The position numbers were made by a program, and so were the translations under genes. A DNA stretch of 10,016 bases. It comes from Anaerolineales bacterium (GTDB lineage: Bacteria; Chloroflexota; Anaerolineae; 4572-78; NAK82). A model generated the notes under the pieces. That model searched no databases. It was not told the origin of the DNA and saw only the letters and a program-made list of their open reading frames with translations. The stretch is from the NCBI GenBank assembly GCA_024643945.1, contig JAHELX010000177.1:1-10016 (forward strand). Reading direction: 5' to 3'. Numbering within the stretch: position 1 is the first letter of the stretch; each line of letters begins with the position of its first letter. Shown piece by piece: positions 1-6,608 of this stretch.

Positions 1-782
1 GCATTCTTCAGGGCCAGGACGAATAGAACGACTCGCTCCGAGATGCCAGCCACGCGCGCTGCCAGGATGTACTTCTCATTCAACACTTCAGTCATCGTCG
101 AACGGGTCATACGAATGGTCAGGCCGATGGCATAGGTGGCCAGGGTGAAAGCGGGCAGGATGAGGTGAACCAGGGCGTCTTTGAAGGCAACCCAGTTGCC
201 GGTGAGGGCCGAGTCAATCACATAGAAGCCGGTGATTTGCGTCACAGGATGGTAGAGTGCCACCTCGGTAGATAGACGACCTCCCAGCGGCAGGATACCC
301 AGTCGGCTGAAGAAGAAGAGTTGCAACAGCAAACCCAGCCAGAAGGTGGGCATCGAGACCCCGGCGATGGAGAAGAGGCGGGTGAAGTGATCCAGCAGGC
401 TCCCCTTTTTGGCCCCCGAGAAAACACCGAGGGGAATGCCAATCACGACTGCCATCGCCATGCCGGCCAATACCAACTCCATAGTGGCCGGCAGATACGT
501 CTTCAGATCAGTAATGATGGGTTGGTGTGACCTTACCGAAGTCCCCAGGTCGCCGCGAAAAAGTCCGCGCATGTAGCGCAGATACTGCTCATACAGGGGG
601 CGGTCCAACCCCAGTTGTTGGCGGGCCTGGGCAATCTGCTCTGGCGTAGGGCGCGCCCCTACCCAGGCGGCGGCCGGGTCGGAGGGTACAACGCGAGCAA
701 TGAAGAAGGTGATGATGGACACACTGACAAGTACCAGCACCGCCATCCCCAGCCGCCGAATGACGTATTCCAATCTACGCAC
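1..782 (-). CDS. ABC transporter permease, DppB/OppB family (3' end cut by window edge)
   Basis: Inner-membrane permease subunit of a peptide/nickel-type ABC importer, working with the solute-binding protein encoded just upstream. My reading of the minus strand gives 260 open codons with no stop before the window edge. It opens with the family's N-terminal pattern (YVIRRLGMAVLVLVSVSIITF, a first membrane helix after a basic stretch). The usual ARVVPSDPAA and QLGLDRPLYEQYLRYMRGLF region follows, then GDLGTS, then several hydrophobic helices. The last visible residues (about 232-260) match the EAA loop that contacts the ATPase (AARVAGISER). Full-length relatives have about 320 residues, so roughly 60 are missing. 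I chose GTG at 780-782 because a G-rich stretch (AGGGGG) lies just upstream; TTG at 771-773 is an alternative. The substrate cannot be read from the sequence. Confidence 0.93.
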   Translation of the reverse strand, partial: MRRLEYVIRRLGMAVLVLVSVSIITFFIARVVPSDPAAAWVGARPTPEQIAQARQQLGLDRPLYEQYLRYMRGLFRGDLGTSVRSHQPIITDLKTYLPATMELVLAGMAMAVVIGIPLGVFSGAKKGSLLDHFTRLFSIAGVSMPTFWLGLLLQLFFFSRLGILPLGGRLSTEVALYHPVTQITGFYVIDSALTGNWVAFKDALVHLILPAFTLATYAIGLTIRMTRSTMTEVLNEKYILAARVAGISERVVLFVLALKN

Positions 783-822
783 AAGCGCACCCCCTGCGTT
801 GGATCGCTGATTCTGCGAGAGA

Positions 823-853
823 TGCAGGGGCGCAGCGCAGCCACGCCCCTGCA
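823..853. repeat. GC-rich palindrome (hairpin) between binding protein and permease genes
   Basis: A perfect 10-bp inverted repeat (TGCAGGGGCG and CGCCCCTGCA) encloses an 11-base loop. It lies 41 bases upstream of the permease start in the binding-protein/permease gap. No run of T follows on the minus strand, so it is not a classic intrinsic terminator. It resembles the short GC-rich palindromes scattered between genes in many bacteria. In the operon transcript it could protect the 3' end of the binding-protein message or lower read-through; that is inference. Confidence 0.6.
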
Positions 854-911
854 ATTCCTCCCAGGCTTCCTGATAACTACTGTATCAGACAAATTTTGAC
901 CGATTGATGTC

Positions 912-935
912 GGGGCGAACCCTTGCGGTCGCCCT
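912..935. repeat. GC-rich hairpin directly after the binding-protein stop codon
   Basis: Imperfect inverted repeat: GGGGCG pairs with CGCCCT (one G-T pair), then a bulged A, then ACC with GGT, around a 5-base loop. On the minus strand it begins just after the TAG stop of the solute-binding protein. No T-run follows. With the second palindrome at 823-853 it makes a two-hairpin spacer before the permease gene, like the REP elements that follow malE in enteric bacteria. The function is inferred. Confidence 0.55.
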
Positions 936-936
936 A

Positions 937-2595
937 CTACTGGCTGAGTTGATAGACGAATACGACGTGCGGATAAGCCGGATTGTCCGCGTATCCTTTG
1001 ACATTAGCCCGGGCCAGGTGGATATTGGACAGATCATAGAAAAAGATAGACGCGGCATCATCTATCAACATTTCCTGAGCTTGCGTGAACATCTCAATCG
1101 CTTTCTCTCGATCGCTGCCAGCCAGGGCATTGGCGTCATCGATCAGTTTGTCGTATTCTGGATTGCGGTAGTAGTCGAGATTGAAAAGAATGTCGTCCTC
1201 GGAATGGAACATGTTGTACAGGAAATCATACGGGTTAACATACGTCGGCCACCAGTACATGACGAAGATGTCCTGCGCGTTCTGGGGATCCGACTTACCT
1301 AAATCCCACTGCGCTTCCCAGTTCATGCCCTGGACTTTCAGGTTAATGCCCAGCTTGGCCAATTCTGCCTTCCAGAGCTCGCCCAATTGCTGCTCGTCCA
1401 GGTCGCCGGTGGCGAAAGTGTACAACAGGTCGAATCCGCCGTCGGGATAGCCAGCTTCGGTCAGCAAGGCCTTGGCTTTGTCCAGGTCATAGGTGTACTG
1501 GAAGAGGTTATCGCTATGCCCCCACATGCCCGCCGGCACCGGCCCGCGGGCCGGGGTGGCCCGGTCACCCATCACGCCTTCAATGAATTGAGCATACGGG
1601 ACGCTGTAAGACAGCGCCTGGCGGACCAGTTTATTGTCCAGGGGAGGCTTCTGTGTGTTCAGCAAGCCGAGCAGATTTTGATAGCTGGGGTTGTGGTAAA
1701 CGATGACGTCATCGCGAGCATCCAGGGCCGGCAGATTGTCGGGCGGAACCTCATACGTGAAGTTGGCAGTGCCGGCTTCGATCATTTGCTGCCGCACTAC
1801 CGGGTCCTCAATGACCTCAAAAACGATTTTGTCAAATTGCCCTGCTTGCCATCCGCCCCAATAATCCTCGTTGCGGGTCATGACCAGCCGTGAGCCACGC
1901 TCGTAGCTTTCGATCGTGTAGGGTCCTGTGCCAACACAGTTGCCCGCATTGTACCAGTCGGGCCCTTTCTCCTCGTAGACTTTGGTGTCGTAAATCCAGG
2001 CGCCATAACCAGAGGAAGCGACCAGGTCCAAGGGAGCGGCATAGCTTAACTTGAACTTGACTGTATACTCGTCGACGACTTCGATCTCCTCCACAGGATC
2101 CCAGATGAAGGCAGCACCTACGCCCACTTCCTTCGTTTTTTCAATCGCGCTTTTCACCGCTTCGGCGTTGAAAGGATCGCCATTGTGGAAGGTGACGCCC
2201 TGCCGGAGATGGAAGGTCCACTCAGTGGCCTCGTCGTTCGATTCCCAACTGGTGGCCAGTACCGGGCTGAGGATCTCTGAGCTACCGGGTGGATTGTAGA
2301 AGGTGAGTGTCTCGTAGCAATTGGACATGACTACCGAGTCGTTGGAGAAACTCTTCGCAGGGTCCAGATCGGGGAAGGTCGTGGGGTGGGCATAGACAAA
2401 GATGTTGTGGGCGACTTCCCCGGCCGGTGCCGCCTCCGTAGCTACGGGGGCAGCAGGCACCTCAGTGGCTTTCTCTTCGGCCGCCGGGGGTTGAGTGGCT
2501 GCCGGCTGAGCAGGCGCGCCACACTGCGCTGCAACCAGCGCCAGAAGAAGCATGCTGGCAACCAGGTAGGAGCAGTAGCGTCCTTTTTTCATCAT
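937..2595 (-). CDS. Solute-binding lipoprotein of a peptide/nickel-type ABC importer (SBP family 5)
   Basis: Extracytoplasmic receptor that captures the substrate and hands it to the permease encoded downstream. The 552-residue product starts with a basic stretch (MMKKGR), a hydrophobic core to about residue 23, and Cys25 as the probable lipid anchor. Gln24 at the -1 position is not the usual Gly/Ala, so the lipobox is atypical. Residues about 26-60 are an Ala/Pro/Glu/Thr linker, common in Chloroflexota lipoproteins. The rest follows family 5: a TSWES-type segment, the WTFHLRQGVTFHNGDPFNA block, GTGPYTIESYERG and RNEDYWGG, and a C-terminal part with repeated Asp/Tyr/Trp-rich segments. Length is normal for the family. 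An upstream in-frame ATG at 2649 would add 18 residues, but a strong Shine-Dalgarno site fixes the start at 2595. Peptides are the default substrate guess; nickel, sugars or opines are also possible. Confidence 0.93.
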   Translation of the reverse strand: MMKKGRYCSYLVASMLLLALVAAQCGAPAQPAATQPPAAEEKATEVPAAPVATEAAPAGEVAHNIFVYAHPTTFPDLDPAKSFSNDSVVMSNCYETLTFYNPPGSSEILSPVLATSWESNDEATEWTFHLRQGVTFHNGDPFNAEAVKSAIEKTKEVGVGAAFIWDPVEEIEVVDEYTVKFKLSYAAPLDLVASSGYGAWIYDTKVYEEKGPDWYNAGNCVGTGPYTIESYERGSRLVMTRNEDYWGGWQAGQFDKIVFEVIEDPVVRQQMIEAGTANFTYEVPPDNLPALDARDDVIVYHNPSYQNLLGLLNTQKPPLDNKLVRQALSYSVPYAQFIEGVMGDRATPARGPVPAGMWGHSDNLFQYTYDLDKAKALLTEAGYPDGGFDLLYTFATGDLDEQQLGELWKAELAKLGINLKVQGMNWEAQWDLGKSDPQNAQDIFVMYWWPTYVNPYDFLYNMFHSEDDILFNLDYYRNPEYDKLIDDANALAGSDREKAIEMFTQAQEMLIDDAASIFFYDLSNIHLARANVKGYADNPAYPHVVFVYQLSQ

Positions 2596-2600
2596 TTTTC

Positions 2601-2608
2601 TCCTCCTT
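2601..2608 (-). promoter_or_regulatory. Shine-Dalgarno site fixing the lipoprotein start
   Basis: The minus strand reads AAGGAGGA, then five bases, then ATGATG. This near-perfect site sets translation at 2595 (or the adjacent ATG at 2592) and rules out the upstream in-frame ATG at 2649, whose extra residues would put charged sequence in front of the signal peptide. Confidence 0.85.
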
Positions 2609-2710
2609 ATTCTGTTTATGCGACTTGGATTGGGGATTGTAAACTGCAACGGAGTATCACTCGAGATTCGGCTGAGTTTACTCGATAGGCTTCACCTGCC
2701 TTTCTGTTGG

Positions 2711-3460
2711 TTAGTTGGTACCAGGTTTTTGCGCACGCCACTGGCAACGCTCGCGCTTGGAGCAAAAATCACAAGGGACTGAATCGGCTCGCACATCCGG
2801 CCCCAACCCGATGACGAAGGAGACAGATTTGCGGGGTAGCATGAGGCAACTGGAGGTCAGTTGGACGCCAATCTTCTCGCCAGGGACCAGGCCGAAAAGG
2901 ACGCGCTGTTGCTGGATGGGCCAGCCTTCCTGGCCCGGGCTGGCGCGCATACCGACGCTCCATCCACGCGCCGTGGCCGCATCGCATATCCGAATGCCCA
3001 CCATCGCCGCAAGCTGCTTGACGGCAGCCGTGCCAGCCCCATCCAGCGCCATGGCTCGTATAGGATCGCCGGCTGCGAAAAGGGCCGACACCCGTTCGTC
3101 CAGCGCAGGCCCAATGCTGCATACTGCGGCAGCCACTTCAACCGCCCCGGCCAAAGCACGGGCCACCAGCGGTCCGGAGAAGGTGGCCCCGCCATCCAGA
3201 ACTACCTGCCGGTGCTCGAAGTCACGTACCGCCAGAATGGTATACAAGGCAGCGGGGGCAAGCAATTCCTGCACTTCGCCCAGCACTTCTTCGGCAGTTG
3301 CGACCAGGGGGGGTGAAGCCTGGGAGGAGGGAATGCCCTGTCCCTCCAGGACATGGGCTACATCGAGCGATAGTTGAACATCGGCAATGGTGGTCAGGCG
3401 GTCAGATGGTTGGTCAGGAGGAATAGCGCCCGGGTCAGCGGTGTCGAAACCAATGTTCAT
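2711..3460 (-). CDS. Free-standing methionine-synthase B12-reactivation-domain-like protein
   Basis: Probable cytoplasmic protein homologous to the C-terminal activation domain of cobalamin-dependent methionine synthase (MetH), which binds S-adenosylmethionine and helps re-methylate oxidised cobalamin. The 249-residue product carries the family's signatures in order: a signal near RASPGQEGWP (172-181), then IGVQLTSSCLMLPRKSVS (197-214), then FVIGLGPD. It ends with a small Cys cluster, CDFCSKRERCQWR (Cys230, Cys233, Cys239), seen in stand-alone corrinoid-associated versions but not needed in MetH itself. A separate reactivation subunit is known in Thermotoga. No corrinoid protein or methyltransferase lies in the window, so its partner (a short MetH or a corrinoid methyltransferase) must be elsewhere. 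Start chosen from AAGGAG seven bases upstream. It lies 115 bases before the lipoprotein gene on the same strand and may be cotranscribed with it. Confidence 0.8.
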   Translation of the reverse strand: MNIGFDTADPGAIPPDQPSDRLTTIADVQLSLDVAHVLEGQGIPSSQASPPLVATAEEVLGEVQELLAPAALYTILAVRDFEHRQVVLDGGATFSGPLVARALAGAVEVAAAVCSIGPALDERVSALFAAGDPIRAMALDGAGTAAVKQLAAMVGIRICDAATARGWSVGMRASPGQEGWPIQQQRVLFGLVPGEKIGVQLTSSCLMLPRKSVSFVIGLGPDVRADSVPCDFCSKRERCQWRAQKPGTN

Positions 3461-3503
3461 TCACTTGCTCCTTATGAATGTCATGCACTCCAGGGTAGAG
3501 GGT

Positions 3504-3533
3504 ATTCTAATCCAATCTTAGTCAATTCGGCAA
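3504..3533 (-). promoter_or_regulatory. Candidate promoter for the reactivation-domain gene
   Basis: On the minus strand TTGCCG (3528-3533) and TAGAAT (3504-3509) are separated by 18 bases, matching sigma70 consensus at 4 of 6 and 5 of 6 positions. A start near 3497 would leave a leader of about 37 bases before the Shine-Dalgarno site and ATG at 3460. It diverges from the DeoR promoter. Confidence 0.45.
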
Positions 3534-3549
3534 GTCTGTAGAAAATAGA

Positions 3550-3575
3550 GACAAGTTAACAGCTTGTCCTACAAG
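3550..3575. promoter_or_regulatory. Possible operator: inverted and repeated ACAAG half-sites
   Basis: GACAAG (3550-3555) and CTTGTC (3563-3568) form an inverted repeat with a 7-base centre. A further ACAAG follows at 3571-3575, giving three half-sites in 25 bases. They lie between the two divergent promoters and next to the DeoR-family gene, so they are a plausible repressor site. Binding by that protein is inference; the T/A-rich context makes a chance match possible. Confidence 0.35.
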
Positions 3576-3619
3576 ATACTGGCTTCAAAATGAGGATTGC
3601 TGTGTTGAAAGTGCAAAGA

Positions 3620-3648
3620 TTGACGCATCTTTCGATATGTGTTAAAAT
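3620..3648 (+). promoter_or_regulatory. Strong sigma70-like promoter for the DeoR-E1-E2 operon
   Basis: TTGACG (3620-3625), a 17-base spacer and TAAAAT (3643-3648) match the consensus at 5 of 6 positions in each box with ideal spacing. TG one base before the -10 box gives an extended -10. The predicted start is near 3655, about 42 bases before the DeoR ATG. No comparably good promoter is seen before the E1 gene, so this one probably drives the series through the response-regulator gene. Confidence 0.75.
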
Positions 3649-3696
3649 GAAGGTATTCAAAAGTAATACAAGAAAATCAAAACCAACGAGGGATGG

Positions 3697-4476
3697 ATGG
3701 GGACAGCCAGAGACCTGTATCCGGAAGAACGGCGCCAGGAGATACTCAGATACCTGAACCAGGAGAGTCGAGTTTCGGTAGCCGAACTCAGCCAGTACTT
3801 CGGCGTGTCGGAGGTGACCATCCGCTCCGATCTGCAAGCGCTGGCCGAAAGCAACCTGATCGTGCGCACTCACGGCGGTGCAGTCCCTGCCAGCGGCGGA
3901 TTGTATGAACTGTCCCTGGCACTGCGCCGGCAGCAACGTATCCATGAAAAGAGTCGCATCGGGGAAGCTGGCGCGGCCATGGTCGCCGATGGCGATGCTA
4001 TCTTCCTGGATAGCAGCAGTACCGCCCTGGTCATTGCCCAGCATCTCAAGCACCATCGTCATTTGACCATCGTTACCAACAGCCTGGCCATGGCTCAGAG
4101 AATGATAGATGCTCCGGGGGTGACGGTGGTGATGCCCGGCGGCACGTTGCGACGAGACACGGCTTCGCTGGTGGGGACCGACGGCATTGAGATGCTGCAC
4201 AAATTCAACATCCAAAAGGGCTTTTTTGGCGCGCATGGCATCAACTTTCCGGAGGGTTTGACCGACGTCAGTGCCGATGAGGCTGAAGTAAAGCGACCAC
4301 TGGTGGCGATGTGTCGCCAGGTTATCGCCGTGCTGGACGCTACCAAGTGGGGGCGAGTCGGCCTGACTTCCTTCGCCCGGCTGGAAGAGATCGACGCGGT
4401 CATCACCACCTCCGATGCACCAACCGAGATGGTAGAGCGGGTTCGCTCGTTGGGGATTGAAGTCGTTTTGGTTTGA
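3697..4476 (+). CDS. DeoR-family transcriptional repressor
   Basis: Cytoplasmic DNA-binding regulator of 259 residues, the usual family length. Residues about 8-62 form the N-terminal winged helix-turn-helix, with the family pattern [21 protein letters not shown] and RTHGGAV. The C-terminal sugar-phosphate-sensing domain shows LDSSSTA (104-110), TIVTNS (124-129), GGTLRRDT (148-155) and the D214-T-K217-W segment. Relatives repress operons for sugar or polyol use and are released by a phosphorylated intermediate. Here the gene is 41 bases from E1 of a 2-oxoacid dehydrogenase with no terminator between, so it may control that complex, its own promoter, or the divergent operon. ATG at 3697 is preceded by GAGG with a short 5-base gap; an ATG at 3693 is in another frame and would not give this protein. 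The inducer is unknown. Confidence 0.92.
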   Translation: MGTARDLYPEERRQEILRYLNQESRVSVAELSQYFGVSEVTIRSDLQALAESNLIVRTHGGAVPASGGLYELSLALRRQQRIHEKSRIGEAGAAMVADGDAIFLDSSSTALVIAQHLKHHRHLTIVTNSLAMAQRMIDAPGVTVVMPGGTLRRDTASLVGTDGIEMLHKFNIQKGFFGAHGINFPEGLTDVSADEAEVKRPLVAMCRQVIAVLDATKWGRVGLTSFARLEEIDAVITTSDAPTEMVERVRSLGIEVVLV

Positions 4477-4517
4477 GCGCTAAATAGCACACCAAGCTAA
4501 GGGAGGATATATCCAAA

Positions 4518-6608
4518 ATGGAAGCAATCGCAGCACCCACTGCCGAAACAGTGTCGGCGATGATTGAGGAACAGGCCCTGACCAAAGAAGAACTGATGGA
4601 CTACCTGCGCCAGGTGATGGAGATCCGCGCCTTCGAGAACAACATCGCCACGTTACTGGGCAAGGCGGTGTTGAAAGGCGCCTCTCACCTGTACGCTGGC
4701 CAGGAAGCCGTCGCCGTGGGCGCGGTCGGCGCTCTGCAAGATGATGACCTGGTCACCAGTACCCACCGGGGACACGGGCACGCCCACGCCCACGGGGATA
4801 CAGCGGCCAAGACGCCCGAAGCCAAGCAAGAGCACTTCAACCGAATGATGGCCGAGGTGCTGGGCCGCTCTGGCGGTTACTGCAAAGGCAAGGGGGGCTC
4901 GATGCACATTGCTGACGTGGCCCACGGCAACCTGGGAGCGACCGGCATCGTGGGCGGGAATATCCCGGTAGCGGTCGGTGCGGCCCTGGCCCAGAAGCTT
5001 CAGGGCACGGACCGGGTCGTGTTATGCTTCTTCGGGGATGGCGCGTCCAATACCGGCAACTTCCACGAGGCGTTAAATATGGCCAGTCTGTGGGATCTAC
5101 CCGTCGTCTTCGTAGCCGAAAACAACGCATACGCTATGTCCGTGCCCTGGGCCAAAGCCAGCAAACTCCCGGACATCGCCGACCGGGCCTGTGCTTATGG
5201 CATCCCCGGGGAAGTGGTGGATGGTATGGACGTGCTGGCGGTGCGGGGTGCTGTCGCCAGGGCGGCCGAGCGCGCCCGTCGCGGGGAAGGTCCTACCTTG
5301 ATCGAAGCCAAGACCTATCGCTGGTACGGCCATTCTCACTCTGATCCGCGTGCCTATCGCACCCGCGAAGAAGAAGCGGAATGGAAGGAACGCGACCCTA
5401 TCACCGAGCTCAAAGAGAATATGCAGACTGTCGGCATGCTGAGCGAAGCAGAATTCGAAACACTGGATCAAGCCGTGAAAGCCAAGCTTGAGCAAGCAAT
5501 GGCCTACAGCGAAGCGTCCCCGGAGCCCAGCCCCGACGAGCTCTATACCGACGTTTACGCCCCCTCCAAATTTACTCAGGCGGACATCGAGGCCGAACGG
5601 CAACTGCGCCAGCGAGTGCGCACTGACCCCAATATGCGGGTGATCCCCTACGCCCAGGCACTGCAAGAAGCAATGCGCGAAGAGATGCTGCGCGACGAGC
5701 GGGTGTTCATCTTCGGTGAGGATGTGGGACTGTACGGCGGCGCCTATGGCGCGACCCGGGGCTTGTGGGAAGAGTTTGGCGAATCGCGGGTGATTGATAC
5801 GCCCATCTCTGAGGCAACCATTGGTGGGGCGGCGGTCGGGGCCGCCATGGCCGGTATGCGCCCTGTGGCCGAGATTATGTACGTGGACTTCACCCCGCTG
5901 GCCATGGACCAAATCGCAAACCAGGGAGCCAAAAACCGCTATATGTTCGGCGGAAAAACCACGGTGCCGATGGTCATCCGTACCGAAGGGGGCGCAGGGC
6001 GGGCCATTGCCGCACACCACTCGCAAAGCCTGGAAGCACTATGGACCCACTTTCCCGGTATTTACGTGGTGATGCCAGCCACCCCTTACGATGCCAAGGG
6101 ATTGCTCAAGGCCGCCATTCGCGACGACAACCCGATCATGTTCATCGAACACAAGATGCTCTACAAAGAAAAGGGACCGGTGCCTGAGGAGGAGTACATT
6201 ATTCCTTTGGGTGTGGCCGACGTGAAACGCGAAGGCAAGGACGTGACCCTGGTCACCTACTCGCGTATGGTGTTGCGCGCCTTGGAAGCAGCCGAGATGC
6301 TGGCCCAGGAAGGGATTGAGGTCGAGGTGATTGACCTGCGCAGCCTCAAACCGTTGGACATCGAGACGGTCATCGCATCAGTTAAGAAGACGGGACGCCT
6401 GGTGGGTGTGACCGAAGGGTACGAGAACACCAGCTTCATCAACGAAGTGATGGCCCAGGTCAATGAGCTGGCCTTCGATTGGTTGGATGCCCCCATGGTG
6501 CGCGTGGCGGCAGCCAATGTGCCGGTGCCTCGCGCCGAGGTGTTGGAAGATCTGGCCATCCCCAACGTGGGGCGCATCGTCGAAGCCTGTAGGAAGGTGG
6601 TGAGCTGA
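4518..6608 (+). CDS. 2-oxoacid dehydrogenase E1, alpha and beta fused (pyruvate/acetoin dehydrogenase type)
   Basis: Thiamine-diphosphate enzyme that decarboxylates a 2-oxoacid (pyruvate most likely; acetoin or a branched-chain acid possible) and passes the acyl group to the lipoyl arm of E2. Most bacteria of this type make E1 alpha and beta as two proteins; here one 696-residue chain carries both. The alpha half (about 1-345) has HRGHGH (83-88), the YCKGKGGSMHIAD region (121-133), and the thiamine motif GDG (173-175) with NN (202-203). It also has a GHSHSDPRAYRT loop (271-282) near the site phosphorylated in mitochondrial enzymes. The beta half (about 373-696) has FGEDVG (399-404), TPISE (428-432) and AAHHSQSLE (498-506). 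Between HRGHGH and MMAE about 11 extra His-rich and charged residues appear compared with common E1 alpha. GGGAGG lies 11 bases before the ATG. The gene overlaps E2 by one base. Confidence 0.93.
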   Translation: MEAIAAPTAETVSAMIEEQALTKEELMDYLRQVMEIRAFENNIATLLGKAVLKGASHLYAGQEAVAVGAVGALQDDDLVTSTHRGHGHAHAHGDTAAKTPEAKQEHFNRMMAEVLGRSGGYCKGKGGSMHIADVAHGNLGATGIVGGNIPVAVGAALAQKLQGTDRVVLCFFGDGASNTGNFHEALNMASLWDLPVVFVAENNAYAMSVPWAKASKLPDIADRACAYGIPGEVVDGMDVLAVRGAVARAAERARRGEGPTLIEAKTYRWYGHSHSDPRAYRTREEEAEWKERDPITELKENMQTVGMLSEAEFETLDQAVKAKLEQAMAYSEASPEPSPDELYTDVYAPSKFTQADIEAERQLRQRVRTDPNMRVIPYAQALQEAMREEMLRDERVFIFGEDVGLYGGAYGATRGLWEEFGESRVIDTPISEATIGGAAVGAAMAGMRPVAEIMYVDFTPLAMDQIANQGAKNRYMFGGKTTVPMVIRTEGGAGRAIAAHHSQSLEALWTHFPGIYVVMPATPYDAKGLLKAAIRDDNPIMFIEHKMLYKEKGPVPEEEYIIPLGVADVKREGKDVTLVTYSRMVLRALEAAEMLAQEGIEVEVIDLRSLKPLDIETVIASVKKTGRLVGVTEGYENTSFINEVMAQVNELAFDWLDAPMVRVAAANVPVPRAEVLEDLAIPNVGRIVEACRKVVS

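Noticed and set aside
823..935. The two hairpins as an intrinsic terminator of the binding-protein gene
   Set aside because: Neither is followed by a run of T on the minus strand, and the permease of the same system lies directly downstream.
2596..2649. N-terminal 18-residue extension of the solute-binding protein
   Set aside because: The strong Shine-Dalgarno site at 2601-2608 is inside this stretch and serves the ATG at 2595; the extension would also bury the signal peptide.
2715..3377. 220-codon plus-strand frame opposite the reactivation-domain gene
   Set aside because: The minus-strand protein has clear family signatures and a good Shine-Dalgarno site; this frame is Ser/Arg/Thr/Pro-rich without motifs.
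3556..4236. 226-codon open frame antisense to the DeoR gene and its promoter
   Set aside because: Overlaps a clear family member on the other strand and shows no recognisable motif.
4771..4797. GC-rich repeated GGGCACGCCCACGCC-like stretch inside E1
   Set aside because: It simply encodes the HGHAHAHG residues of E1 in frame; no separate DNA element is needed to explain it.
5097..6026. 309-codon open frame antisense to E1
   Set aside because: Lies entirely opposite the well-supported E1 gene; His/Gly/Arg-rich composition is what the complement of a GC-rich coding frame gives, and no domain pattern is visible.
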